64,000 nt of DNA, taken from positions 434,001 through 498,000 of the forward strand of contig NZ_JAHSPR010000001.1 in the NCBI RefSeq assembly GCF_019132845.1, in the 5' to 3' direction. Positions within the stretch are counted from its first letter, which is position 1. Each line of letters starts with the position of its first letter. The position numbers and the translations under genes are program-made. Shown here piece by piece: positions 26,253 to 35,187 of the stretch. Under the pieces are notes generated by a model, which did no database searches, was not told where the DNA came from, and was given only the letters and a program-made list of their open reading frames with translations. Origin of the DNA: Advenella alkanexedens (GTDB lineage: Bacteria; Pseudomonadota; Gammaproteobacteria; Burkholderiales; Burkholderiaceae_B).

Positions 26253-27395
26253 TCAAACCTCACACAACCTGCGGGCGCCCTCTTCCAGTGTTTCATCATC
26301 CTTGGAAAACGTTAACCGTATCACTGCCTGATCGGTCCCATCCGAATAAAAAGCAGATAATGGCAGTGTGGCCACGCCATGGTCAACAATAAGTTTCCTG
26401 ACCATATCCACATCCGACAAATCACTGAAATGCCCAAAACCGGCCAGCATGAAATAGCCGCCCTTGCTGGGTAACAGCTCAAACCGGGATGACTTCAGGC
26501 CATGCGCCAGTAAATCCCTTTTTTCCTGGTAAATGGTTGATAATGTCATGTAATGATTGGGTTGCTCCATAATCGCAGCCAGCGCATACTGCATGGGTGT
26601 ATCCGCCGGGAACATGACATATTGCTGGACCTGGCGGATTTCCCGGGTAAGAATGGCAGGTGCCACGCAATAGGCCACATGCCAGCCGCTTACCTTAAAC
26701 ACCTTGCTAAACGAAGTCACCACAATAGAACGGGCCGCCAGATCCGGATAAGCGGACATGGAACGATGCTCATCGCCATCAAAAACCAGGTGCTCATACA
26801 CTTCATCGGACAGGATAATGACTGGGCTGTCTTTCACCAAATCCCGCAACGCCTGAACATCAGCCTCAGACAATACCGAGGCCGTAGGGTTATGGGGCGA
26901 GTTGATAATAATCATGCGGGTTCTGGCATTGATCCTGGCCCTTACCTGATTCCAGTCTGGCGTAAAATGCGGTGCTTCCAGCCTGATGGCCACCGGTGTT
27001 GCCCCCTGTAAACTAATCATGGCCGCATAGCTGTCAACGGAGGGTTCAAAATAAATCACCTCATCACCCGCATGCACCACTGCCGCGATACTGGCGAACA
27101 CCGCCTCTTTGGCACTGGGCATCACCGTCACTTCCGTGTCGGGATGGTAGCTATGGGTATAAAGAAATGATATCTTGTCGGCAATTTTTTCACGCAAGAC
27201 CATTAACCCCGCCCAGGGAGCCTGCTGGCTGCCTTCGGCCTGCATCGCTTCATGGGCATTCTCAATGAGCTCCTGGGAGAATGGGAAATCGGGCGTGCCA
27301 TGCGCCAGGTTGATGGCATCATATTGCGTTAATAAATCATCAGTAACACTAAAAATACCGCTACCGCTAGAGGAAAACTTGGATTTTATCTGCAT
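26253..27395 (-). CDS. Class I/II PLP aminotransferase (YbdL / kynurenine aminotransferase-like)
   Basis: 380 residues, fold type I. The PLP-binding lysine lies in SFSKVFKVSGWHVAY. NSPHNPTAS and SDEVYEHLVFDG are conserved. The C-terminal arginine for the substrate carboxylate lies in VIRLTFSKDD. The group acts on methionine and aromatic amino acids. It is 29 bp downstream of an amino-acid binding-protein gene, so uptake and transamination of one amino acid may be coupled. Confidence 0.88.
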   Translation of the reverse strand: MQIKSKFSSSGSGIFSVTDDLLTQYDAINLAHGTPDFPFSQELIENAHEAMQAEGSQQAPWAGLMVLREKIADKISFLYTHSYHPDTEVTVMPSAKEAVFASIAAVVHAGDEVIYFEPSVDSYAAMISLQGATPVAIRLEAPHFTPDWNQVRARINARTRMIIINSPHNPTASVLSEADVQALRDLVKDSPVIILSDEVYEHLVFDGDEHRSMSAYPDLAARSIVVTSFSKVFKVSGWHVAYCVAPAILTREIRQVQQYVMFPADTPMQYALAAIMEQPNHYMTLSTIYQEKRDLLAHGLKSSRFELLPSKGGYFMLAGFGHFSDLSDVDMVRKLIVDHGVATLPLSAFYSDGTDQAVIRLTFSKDDETLEEGARRLCEV

Positions 27396-27424
27396 AATGA
27401 CATCCTGGCGTTAAAGGTGGCTGA

Positions 27425-28204
27425 TTACTTCGCCACCCAGTTGGCATTGAAATACTTTTCTGACAGTTTGCCTATAGTCCCGTCATTTTTCAACTCCTGA
27501 ATGGCGGCATCCAGGCGTTTTTTCAGATCGGTATCTTTTTTACGCAAGCCAAAAGCAATACCTTCGCCAAAAATCCCGGCATCATGCAAAATGGGCTCAA
27601 CCAGCTCATACCCTTCACCCTCAGGGCGATTCAGAAAACTGTCCAGGGCGCTGGGACTGTTTTGCACGGCACCTTGAATACGGCCATTGGCCAAATCCTG
27701 GTAAATTTGATCTTGCGAGGCATAAGAAACAATCTTCACCCCCTGTTTGCCCCAATGCTTGCGCACAAAGGCTTCCTGCGAAGAGCCCTGCAATACCCCA
27801 ATCGACAAACCCTGAAGGCTCTCAACAGTGGGCTGCAGACCAGACCCTTTTTTAACCAGCAACTGGCTGGGCACGATATATACCGGCTGGGTAAAATCAA
27901 TCACTTTCTGACGGGCCGCCGTGATATCCATGGCTGAATTGATAAAGTCAAACTTGCGTGCATTCAGGGCGGGAATCAGGCCATCAAAACTGGTTTCCAC
28001 CCATTCGCATTTGACGTTCATTTTGGCACAAACGGCCTCACCCAATTCAATATCAAAGCCCACCAGGGTGCCATCGGGCGCTTTGCTTTCGAAAGGTGGG
28101 TACAAGGCTTCCACACCGATTTCAAGAGTTTCATTGGCTTGTGCCACGCCCGTTGCAGAAGCCAGGGCCAGCATGCCCGCCATAACCAGCGTTTTTATTT
28201 TCAT
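27425..28204 (-). CDS. Amino-acid ABC transporter periplasmic binding protein
   Basis: 259 residues from ATG 28202-28204 (MKIKTLVMAGMLALASA), with signal cleavage after GVAQA. The family 3 solute-binding signature is GFDIELGEAVCAKMNVKCEWV, and ITAARQKVIDFTQPVYIVPS follows (His/Arg/Lys/Orn or polar amino-acid type). The frame extends to 28384, but that N-terminus crosses a terminator-like hairpin and is not plausible. Permease and ATPase genes are absent nearby. It is probably co-transcribed with the downstream aminotransferase. Confidence 0.9.
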   Translation of the reverse strand: MKIKTLVMAGMLALASATGVAQANETLEIGVEALYPPFESKAPDGTLVGFDIELGEAVCAKMNVKCEWVETSFDGLIPALNARKFDFINSAMDITAARQKVIDFTQPVYIVPSQLLVKKGSGLQPTVESLQGLSIGVLQGSSQEAFVRKHWGKQGVKIVSYASQDQIYQDLANGRIQGAVQNSPSALDSFLNRPEGEGYELVEPILHDAGIFGEGIAFGLRKKDTDLKKRLDAAIQELKNDGTIGKLSEKYFNANWVAK

Positions 28205-28217
28205 TGGATTTTCCTGC

Positions 28218-28244
28218 AAAAAAACCTCTGTTTTCACAGAGGTT
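28218..28244 (-). promoter_or_regulatory. Terminator-like hairpin in the leader of the amino-acid binding-protein gene
   Basis: On the minus strand AACCTCTG-TGAAAA-CAGAGGTT is followed by T5 (T7 including the stem), then GCAGGAAAATCCA and the ATG. This is an intrinsic terminator placed only 14 bp before the start codon, in the position of an attenuator. The 28245-28566 stretch upstream has no gene and no riboswitch that I recognise. Confidence 0.6.
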
Positions 28245-28493
28245 GATCGTTTTATAACCTGTGTTAATACAAGTCTGCGCCGCCTGCCAAGGCAAGCAAA
28301 CACACACCTGAAACACTCGCGAATAACAACAAGGCTACACGCAATTATTGGATTGTTCAACCGGTTTGTGGAAGGCAAGTCCATCTTGCTGCGGTGAGCT
28401 ATTTAATGCAGGTAACTGAATAATAACCGCATAAAAACTTGTTGCAGGCACTATTTTCTGCTTCATTGATCCGAAACAAAAAGTTATATATAA

Positions 28494-28521
28494 AAATATT
28501 ATATTATTTTATATAATATTT
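28494..28521. promoter_or_regulatory. Perfect A/T palindrome upstream of the disulfide reductase gene
   Basis: AAATATTATAT (28494-28504) and ATATAATATTT (28511-28521) are exact inverted repeats with a 6-base spacer, 45 bp before the ATG at 28567. It is a candidate repressor operator overlapping the promoter. Confidence 0.55.
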
Positions 28522-28566
28522 AGCTGTAAAGCATTCTGCCTCTTTCAACAGAAAGGAATATCTGCC

Positions 28567-29985
28567 ATGAACCAAAAAACCATTCAAACTGATGTCGCCA
28601 TTATTGGCGCGGGCACGGCCGGCCTTTATGCGCTTAGGGAAGTGCGTCGCGCCAATAAACAATTTGTGCTTATCGACAAAGGCCCTTTGGGCACCACCTG
28701 CGCACGGGTGGGCTGCATGCCATCAAAACTGGCCTTGCATGAAGGTGCCATACAAAAACTGCAACAAAACACTGAAAACAAAACCAACACTTTTAACGCA
28801 GACAAACTGAAAAAAACCTGGGCACAACTGCAAGAACAAAGGGATTTTTTTGCCAACCGGGCCAGCAATATGGCCATTTCAGCCGCCCAAGAGCATCTTT
28901 TAACCGGCACTGCCCGCTTTCTTGACCCAACCTCCCTGGAAGTCAGCAACAATGGCCAAACCACCCTGGTGCATGCCAAAAAAGTCATTATTGCCAACGG
29001 CTCACGCCCCGCCGTGCCTGGCTGGCTTGATCCGGTTCTGGAATATACCGTCAGTACCGATGAACTGTTTGAGCTTAAAGAACTGCCTTCCAGCATTGGC
29101 ATTTTAGGCCTGGGTGCCATCGGCATGGAAATGGGCCTGGCCCTGTCCCGTCTGGGCATCAAGGTGGTAGGGGCTGATTTGTCACCGGCCATTGCGGGCA
29201 TTGCCGACCCGCACATCAATGAACAGGCCATTGCCCGTTTCAGCCAGGAAATGGAACTGTGGCTTGGCCAGCCAACCGCGGTCAGCCTGGCTGAAAAAGG
29301 GGTGCTATTGCAATCGGGCAACCACCAGGCCAGGGTAGACCTGTTATTGGCAGCCCTGGGCCGACGCCCCAACCTGGATTCGCTGAATCTGCAGGCAGCC
29401 GGGTTCCCGCTGAATGAAAAAGGCATCCCCGCGTTTAATCCGCATACCATGCAGGTCACAGGCCTGCCCGTATTTCTGGCCGGTGACTGCACCGGCAGCA
29501 AAACCTTAATGCATGAAGCCAGCGCCGAAGGCAGTATTGCCGGTTTCAATGCCGTGCAAGACAGTCCCGTCTGCTTCAAACGCATGGTGTCAGTGGGCAT
29601 TGCCTTTTCAGACCCGGATGTTTTCAGTGTGGGTGAAACGATTGGCAACCTTACAGAACGCAACATTATTATCGGCAAGGCACAGGGCACCGGCAATGGC
29701 CGGGCCCGGGTTTTGCATGAAGAAAACAGCCTGTTGCATATTTATGCCGATGCCGAAAGCGGCACCTTACTGGGCGCTGCCGGCATGACTGCCCGTGGCG
29801 AACATTTGGCACACTTGCTGGCATGGGCCATTCAACGCAAAGAAACCGCAGCCTCATTGCTGCAAATGCCTTTTTATCATCCTGTCCTTGAGGAAATGGT
29901 CCAGTCTGCGCTGCAGGATATTGTCCGCCAAATGCCTGCGCAATCACCCTATCCCTTTGGCCTGTCTGTCTTGAATTGTCATTAA
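28567..29985 (+). CDS. Dihydrolipoamide dehydrogenase-like disulfide reductase
   Basis: 472 residues, class I pyridine-nucleotide-disulfide oxidoreductase. FAD motif AIIGAGTAGLYALRE, redox pair Cys45/Cys50 in GTTCARVGCMPSK, NAD(P) motif GILGLGAIGMEMG, second FAD motif VFLAGDCTG, and the interface His-Glu in FYHPVLEEMV. No pyruvate or oxoglutarate dehydrogenase genes are near, so it is not obviously the housekeeping E3. Instead it pairs with the SLAC1/TehA gene 17 bp downstream. The start is supported by AAAGGAA. Confidence 0.9.
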   Translation: MNQKTIQTDVAIIGAGTAGLYALREVRRANKQFVLIDKGPLGTTCARVGCMPSKLALHEGAIQKLQQNTENKTNTFNADKLKKTWAQLQEQRDFFANRASNMAISAAQEHLLTGTARFLDPTSLEVSNNGQTTLVHAKKVIIANGSRPAVPGWLDPVLEYTVSTDELFELKELPSSIGILGLGAIGMEMGLALSRLGIKVVGADLSPAIAGIADPHINEQAIARFSQEMELWLGQPTAVSLAEKGVLLQSGNHQARVDLLLAALGRRPNLDSLNLQAAGFPLNEKGIPAFNPHTMQVTGLPVFLAGDCTGSKTLMHEASAEGSIAGFNAVQDSPVCFKRMVSVGIAFSDPDVFSVGETIGNLTERNIIIGKAQGTGNGRARVLHEENSLLHIYADAESGTLLGAAGMTARGEHLAHLLAWAIQRKETAASLLQMPFYHPVLEEMVQSALQDIVRQMPAQSPYPFGLSVLNCH

Positions 29986-30002
29986 CCCGAGATATTTTAA
30001 AC

Positions 30003-30992
30003 ATGAATCACTCCATTTCCGGCACCCTTCCCGCTCAACAAAACAGTCGCCTTGCCTATTTTCCGGTTGCCCTGTTCTCTTCCGTCATGGGTATGGCCGG
30101 CTTGGCCATTGCCTGGCTGAAAGCCGCACAGGCCTTTGGTCTGCCGCTTGACCCCGGTATTGGCATCCGCTGGCTGGTCACCCTGCTGTATGCATTTCTG
30201 CTTATTGTTTACACCAGCAAGCTGTTTCGCTTTCCCGAAGAAGTGAAAAAAGAATGGTGTCACCCCGTAAAAATCAATTTCATGGCTGCCATCACCATTG
30301 GCTTGCTGCTGGTTTCCATTTCATGGCTATCGGTACCCGGCGTTTCAAAATGGATGTGGGCAGTGGCCACCCTTGGGCACTTTCTGCTTACCATTGCCGT
30401 GATTAACAGCTGGCTGAACAAAAGCCATTACCAAATCACCCATGCCAACCCGGCCTGGTTCATTCCGGTAGTGGGCAACATCCTGATCCCCATTGCCGGC
30501 GTGCACCATGCCCCGATGGACATTAGCTGGTTCTTTTTCAGTATTGGCCTGGTGTTCTGGATAGTGTTAATGACAATTGTTTTTTATCGTATCTTTTTTC
30601 ATGAACCACTACCGGCCAAATTAACGCCCACCCTGTTCATTCTGATTGCACCGCCATCAGTGGCCTTTATTTCCTACCTGGCCCTTAATAATCACCAGTT
30701 GGATGGCTTTGCCAGAGTATTGTATTTCTTTGCCCTATTCCTTACCTTGCTGTTGGCCAGCAATGCCCTGCGGTTTTTCAGGCTGCCGTTTGCCCTTTCA
30801 GCCTGGGCTTATTCTTTCCCACTGGCCGCCATTACCATTGCCACCTTTGAAATGGCCCACCTTAACCCAGGCATTTTCTACCCCATACTGGCGGGTATAT
30901 TGCTGCTGGTATTGAACGTGATTATTTTGCTGCTGGCTTACCGTACCCTGCTTGCCGTTAAAAACAGGCAAATCTGCCAGCCCGAACCCTAA
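30003..30992 (+). CDS. SLAC1/TehA-family anion channel
   Basis: 329 residues from ATG 30003. The frame opens at 29976, but the earlier start overlaps the upstream gene. About ten hydrophobic helices; typical stretches FPVALFSSVMGMAGLAIAW near the N-terminus and ANPAWFIPVVGNILIP around residue 145. The family includes the tellurite-resistance protein TehA and plant SLAC1; transported ions are anions or weak acids. Operon with the disulfide reductase suggests a redox or toxic-oxyanion link, unproven. Confidence 0.88.
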   Translation: MNHSISGTLPAQQNSRLAYFPVALFSSVMGMAGLAIAWLKAAQAFGLPLDPGIGIRWLVTLLYAFLLIVYTSKLFRFPEEVKKEWCHPVKINFMAAITIGLLLVSISWLSVPGVSKWMWAVATLGHFLLTIAVINSWLNKSHYQITHANPAWFIPVVGNILIPIAGVHHAPMDISWFFFSIGLVFWIVLMTIVFYRIFFHEPLPAKLTPTLFILIAPPSVAFISYLALNNHQLDGFARVLYFFALFLTLLLASNALRFFRLPFALSAWAYSFPLAAITIATFEMAHLNPGIFYPILAGILLLVLNVIILLLAYRTLLAVKNRQICQPEP

Positions 30993-31109
30993 GCAATGTT
31001 TCAATTAGCGGGCATTCACTCCCACGTGGGAGCGAGCACACGATCTTGACGGACTAAACGGGGATCTTTTACTCGTTCCCACGCTCCCGCGTGGTAACGC
31101 ACTTACCGC

Positions 31110-31199
31110 TTAAAACGCATAGCTGACCTTGACACTGGCGCCCACACCCTGGCGTTTGCCTGCGTAGCCATTGGCTTTCAAAGACAGTGACAGGTTATT
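31110..31199 (-). pseudogene. Autotransporter beta-barrel C-terminus remnant
   Basis: Minus-strand frame reading NNLSLSLKANGYAGKRQGV, then GASVKVSYAF and TAA. The pattern GYAGKRxG followed by alternating residues and a terminal Phe is the end of a type V autotransporter barrel. Only the last 29 codons remain, bounded by REP copies on both sides. Confidence 0.75.
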
Positions 31200-31240
31200 C
31201 GTTCCTACGCTCCCGCGTGGTAACGGAAAAGTCTACAGGC

Positions 31241-31278
31241 AAAAAAAACAGGCTCCCACGCGGGAGCGTGGGAGCCTG
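31241..31278 (-). terminator. REP-derived intrinsic terminator of ilvC
   Basis: A REP palindrome (CAGGCTCCCACGC / GCGTGGGAGCCTG, 13 bp, 4-base loop) is followed on the minus strand by TGT8. It is 85 bp after the ilvC stop. Confidence 0.75.
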
Positions 31279-31362
31279 TAGTCTATCTATTTATTCGGTC
31301 TCACGCGCTGCGTGGGAACGAGCTGGCGAGTGGCGCGAGAGTGCGCAACCCGCAAACTAAAA

Positions 31363-32379
<1,017 letters not shown>

Positions 32380-32460
32380 TTAAAGCCCCAAAATATATTT
32401 TTATAAATCAAAAAAATGGTTTGAACTGCATCAGTGGAATCATACCTGATTTCACAACAA

Positions 32461-32952
32461 TTACAGCTTCAAAATCCTTTCACCGCGCCCGATACCGGAC
32501 ACGCCTGTGCGAACGGTCTCAAGAATGGAACTGCGATCCATGGCATCAATGAATGCCTGGGTTTTTTCCTGAGTACCGGTGAGTTCTATCGTGTAGGACT
32601 TATCGGTTACATCAACGATATGTCCACGGAAGATATCCGCCATGCGTTTGACTTCTTCGCGTTCCTTGCCCACGGCACGAACCTTGATCAGCATGAGTTC
32701 ACGCTCTATGTGGGCACCTTCGGTAAGGTCCACCACCTTGACCACATCCACCAGACGGTTCAAATGCTTGGTGATTTGTTCAATCACATCGTCAGAACCG
32801 GTCGTCATGATGGTCAGGCGAGACAAGGTGGCATCTTCGGTTGGTGCTACCGTTAAGGTCTCGATATTATAGCCCCGCGCGGAAAACAGCCCCACAACCC
32901 GGGACAGTGCACCGGGTTCGTTTTCTAGCAAGATGGAAATTACGTGTTTCAT
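32461..32952 (-). CDS. ilvH: Acetolactate synthase small (regulatory) subunit
   Basis: 163 residues. N-terminal ACT domain (HVISILLENEPGALSRVVGLF) that binds valine for feedback inhibition, and the C-terminal domain of ALS small subunits (ELTGTQEKTQAFIDAM). Starts 9 bp after the stop of ilvI. Confidence 0.97.
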   Translation of the reverse strand: MKHVISILLENEPGALSRVVGLFSARGYNIETLTVAPTEDATLSRLTIMTTGSDDVIEQITKHLNRLVDVVKVVDLTEGAHIERELMLIKVRAVGKEREEVKRMADIFRGHIVDVTDKSYTIELTGTQEKTQAFIDAMDRSSILETVRTGVSGIGRGERILKL

Positions 32953-32961
32953 GTTGGCTCC

Positions 32962-34683
32962 TTACAGATCTTCTGAACCCAGCAGCATTTCGGTAAGACC
33001 CTTGCCCGCCTTGACCATAGGCCAGACGTTTTCAGCAGGATCGGTAATGAAATCAATAAAGACCAGACGATCTTTATATTTACCGTATGCTTCTTTCAGT
33101 GCAGGTTCCACATCTGCAGGTTTATCGATACGCATGCCAACATGACCGTAACTTTCCACCAGCTTGACAAAATCGGGCAGCGACTCCATATAGGATTCGG
33201 AATAACGGCCACCGTAATCAAGTTCCTGCCATTGACGCACCATGCCCAGATAACGGTTGTTAAGACATAATACTTTAGGCGTGAAATGATACTGCTTGCA
33301 GGTACCCAGTTCCTGGATGTTCATCTGAATGGAACCATCACCCGTGATAACCGCAATTTGCGCATCGGGATTGGCCATTTGCACACCCATGGCGTAAGGC
33401 AGACCCACGCCCATGGTACCCAAGCCGCCAGAATTCACCCAGCGGCGTGGCTCGTTGAAACGGTAATACTGGGCCGCCCACATTTGATGCTGGCCAACGT
33501 CTGAAGTAACAAACGCATTGCCACCGGTAACCTCCCAGAGTTTCTCAACCACAAACTGGGGCCGGATAAGCTCGTTGGAAGGCTCATACTTGAGGCACTG
33601 CCTATCTTGCCAGACCTTGATCTGTTCCCACCAAGCCTTCAGGCTTTTTTCATTCTTCTTGCGAACGTCACCCGCTTCACGCACCAGTTCGTTCAGGTCA
33701 AGCAGCACGTCTTTCACATTACCCACAATGGGGATATCTACCTTGACCCGTTTGGAAATGGAAGAAGGATCGACGTCGATATGAATGATTTTGCGGTTTA
33801 CCTGGGCAAAATGCCTGGGATTGCCAATGACCCGGTCATCGAACCGCGCGCCAATGGCAATGAGCACATCACAGTTCTGCATGGCCATATTGGCTTCATA
33901 CGTACCGTGCATGCCAGGCATGCCAAGATATTGGTCTGAGTCGGCATTAAGCGACCCCAGGCCCATTAAGGTATTGGTGCACGGCGCACCGGTTAACTGA
34001 ACCAGTTCACGCAATTCAGGCGCTGCATTGGACAGCACCACGCCACCACCCGTATAAATCATGGGACGGCTTGCATTGAGCAGCAGCTGGGCCGCTTTCT
34101 TGATTTGCCCGTGATGCCCCTTGACGACCGGTGCGTAAGAACGCATTTTCACTTCGCCCTTGGGGGGTGAGTACTTGCAGGTATCCATGGAAACGTCTTT
34201 GGGGATATCCACCAGCACCGGACCGGGACGACCTGTTTTGGCAATGTAGAAAGCCTTGCGCATGGTATCGGCAAGATCCTTGACATCGCGAACCAGGAAG
34301 TTGTGTTTGACACAGGGGCGAGTAATACCCACCGTATCGCATTCCTGGAAGGCGTCTTCACCAATGGCTTTGGTACTGACCTGGCCACTGATGATCACCA
34401 TGGGGATGGAGTCCATATACGCTGTCGCGATACCGGTAACCGCGTTGGTCAGGCCGGGACCGCTGGTAACCAGACAGACACCCACTTTTTGGGAGGTACG
34501 GGAATAGGCATCGGCCGCATGAACGGCAGCCTGTTCGTGACGAACCAGGATATGCTGAAAATCTTTTTGTTTATAGATTGCGTCGTAGATGTAGAGCACC
34601 GCGCCACCTGGATAACCGAAAATGTGTTGAACACCTTCTTCGGCAAGGCAACGCACGACGATATCGGCGCCATTGAGTTCCAT
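32962..34683 (-). CDS. ilvI: Acetolactate synthase large (catalytic) subunit
   Basis: ThDP/FAD enzyme that condenses two pyruvates, or pyruvate and 2-oxobutyrate. 573 residues from ATG 34681-34683 (MELNGADIVVRCL), which has AAAGGAAA upstream. A frame to 34725 adds 14 residues and lacks such a site. The ThDP-activating glutamate lies in HEQAAVHAADAY and the ThDP/Mg motif is GDGSIQMN. First gene of the ilvIHC operon. A 17-codon open frame sits 86 nt upstream. Confidence 0.97.
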   Translation of the reverse strand: MELNGADIVVRCLAEEGVQHIFGYPGGAVLYIYDAIYKQKDFQHILVRHEQAAVHAADAYSRTSQKVGVCLVTSGPGLTNAVTGIATAYMDSIPMVIISGQVSTKAIGEDAFQECDTVGITRPCVKHNFLVRDVKDLADTMRKAFYIAKTGRPGPVLVDIPKDVSMDTCKYSPPKGEVKMRSYAPVVKGHHGQIKKAAQLLLNASRPMIYTGGGVVLSNAAPELRELVQLTGAPCTNTLMGLGSLNADSDQYLGMPGMHGTYEANMAMQNCDVLIAIGARFDDRVIGNPRHFAQVNRKIIHIDVDPSSISKRVKVDIPIVGNVKDVLLDLNELVREAGDVRKKNEKSLKAWWEQIKVWQDRQCLKYEPSNELIRPQFVVEKLWEVTGGNAFVTSDVGQHQMWAAQYYRFNEPRRWVNSGGLGTMGVGLPYAMGVQMANPDAQIAVITGDGSIQMNIQELGTCKQYHFTPKVLCLNNRYLGMVRQWQELDYGGRYSESYMESLPDFVKLVESYGHVGMRIDKPADVEPALKEAYGKYKDRLVFIDFITDPAENVWPMVKAGKGLTEMLLGSEDL

Positions 34684-35187
34684 GTTATTTCCTTTCATAA
34701 CCGGCTGGGTTGCATTGACTGGCACTTAAACCGCATACATGAACCACTTTTTCGTCATCGACGGCGCTTCATTTCTCACGGAGAAAATCCACCCGGGGAC
34801 GTCGAAAAACCAGCGCATGCATGATCAACCAACTTTCGCTCACGCGTTAAAAACGCAAAAAAGTTCGAAATGGATGCTTAGGCAACACACGCTTGTGGCG
34901 CGGCCAAGAGCTGTATTCTATTTACTTTGGGGCGCAAAAAAATCATGCGGATAGCATGATAACTATGCAAACCACTTATTTTGCTTAAGGTTTTGCAAAA
35001 TAAACAAGCCCTAAATGTACCGCATTGCAGCACGGAAAGCAAACAACAATTGCAATTTTACCTAAACGGATGTGGCAAGCGGGTCACAAATTTGCAGCCC
35101 GGCCCGGGGCATTCAGGAACAATTCATATTAAGATGGTTAAATGATTAACATCCATCACTTCATCATAGACAACGAATTAGCCCCCA
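34684..35187. promoter_or_regulatory. Divergent intergenic region between ilvI and the FUSC gene
   Basis: No gene of normal size is seen in these 504 bp. They hold a 17-codon minus-strand frame MHALVFRRPRVDFLREK (34769-34822), an inverted repeat ATCATGC/GCATGAT (about 34942-34960), and TTATTTTGC/GCAAAATAA (34976-34984 and 34995-35003), which could be operators for the divergent promoters. The peptide is not rich in Ile/Val/Leu, so classical attenuation is not evident. Confidence 0.4.

Larger units (their letters stand above)
31019..31321. repeat. REP cluster 4 downstream of ilvC
   Basis: REP-type palindromes at 31019-31033 (short), 31075-31098, 31201-31224, 31251-31276 and a partial one near 31299-31321. 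They flank an autotransporter remnant at 31110-31199. No intact gene is seen in 30993-31362. Confidence 0.87.

Noticed and set aside
28205-28384. 60-residue N-terminal extension of the amino-acid binding protein
   Set aside because: It would place the signal peptide internally and cross a terminator-like hairpin.
28245-28566. Known riboswitch classes in the long leader
   Set aside because: No lysine, glycine, SAM or cobalamin core motifs could be recognised by eye.
35018-35032. TACCGCATTGCAGCA as another copy of the catabolic palindrome
   Set aside because: It matches 12 of 15 bases but breaks the symmetry at one end and precedes a FUSC gene without a catabolic neighbour; probably chance.
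34684-35187. Classical branched-chain amino-acid attenuator before ilvI
   Set aside because: The only short frame has few Ile/Val/Leu codons and no terminator hairpin with a T run follows it.
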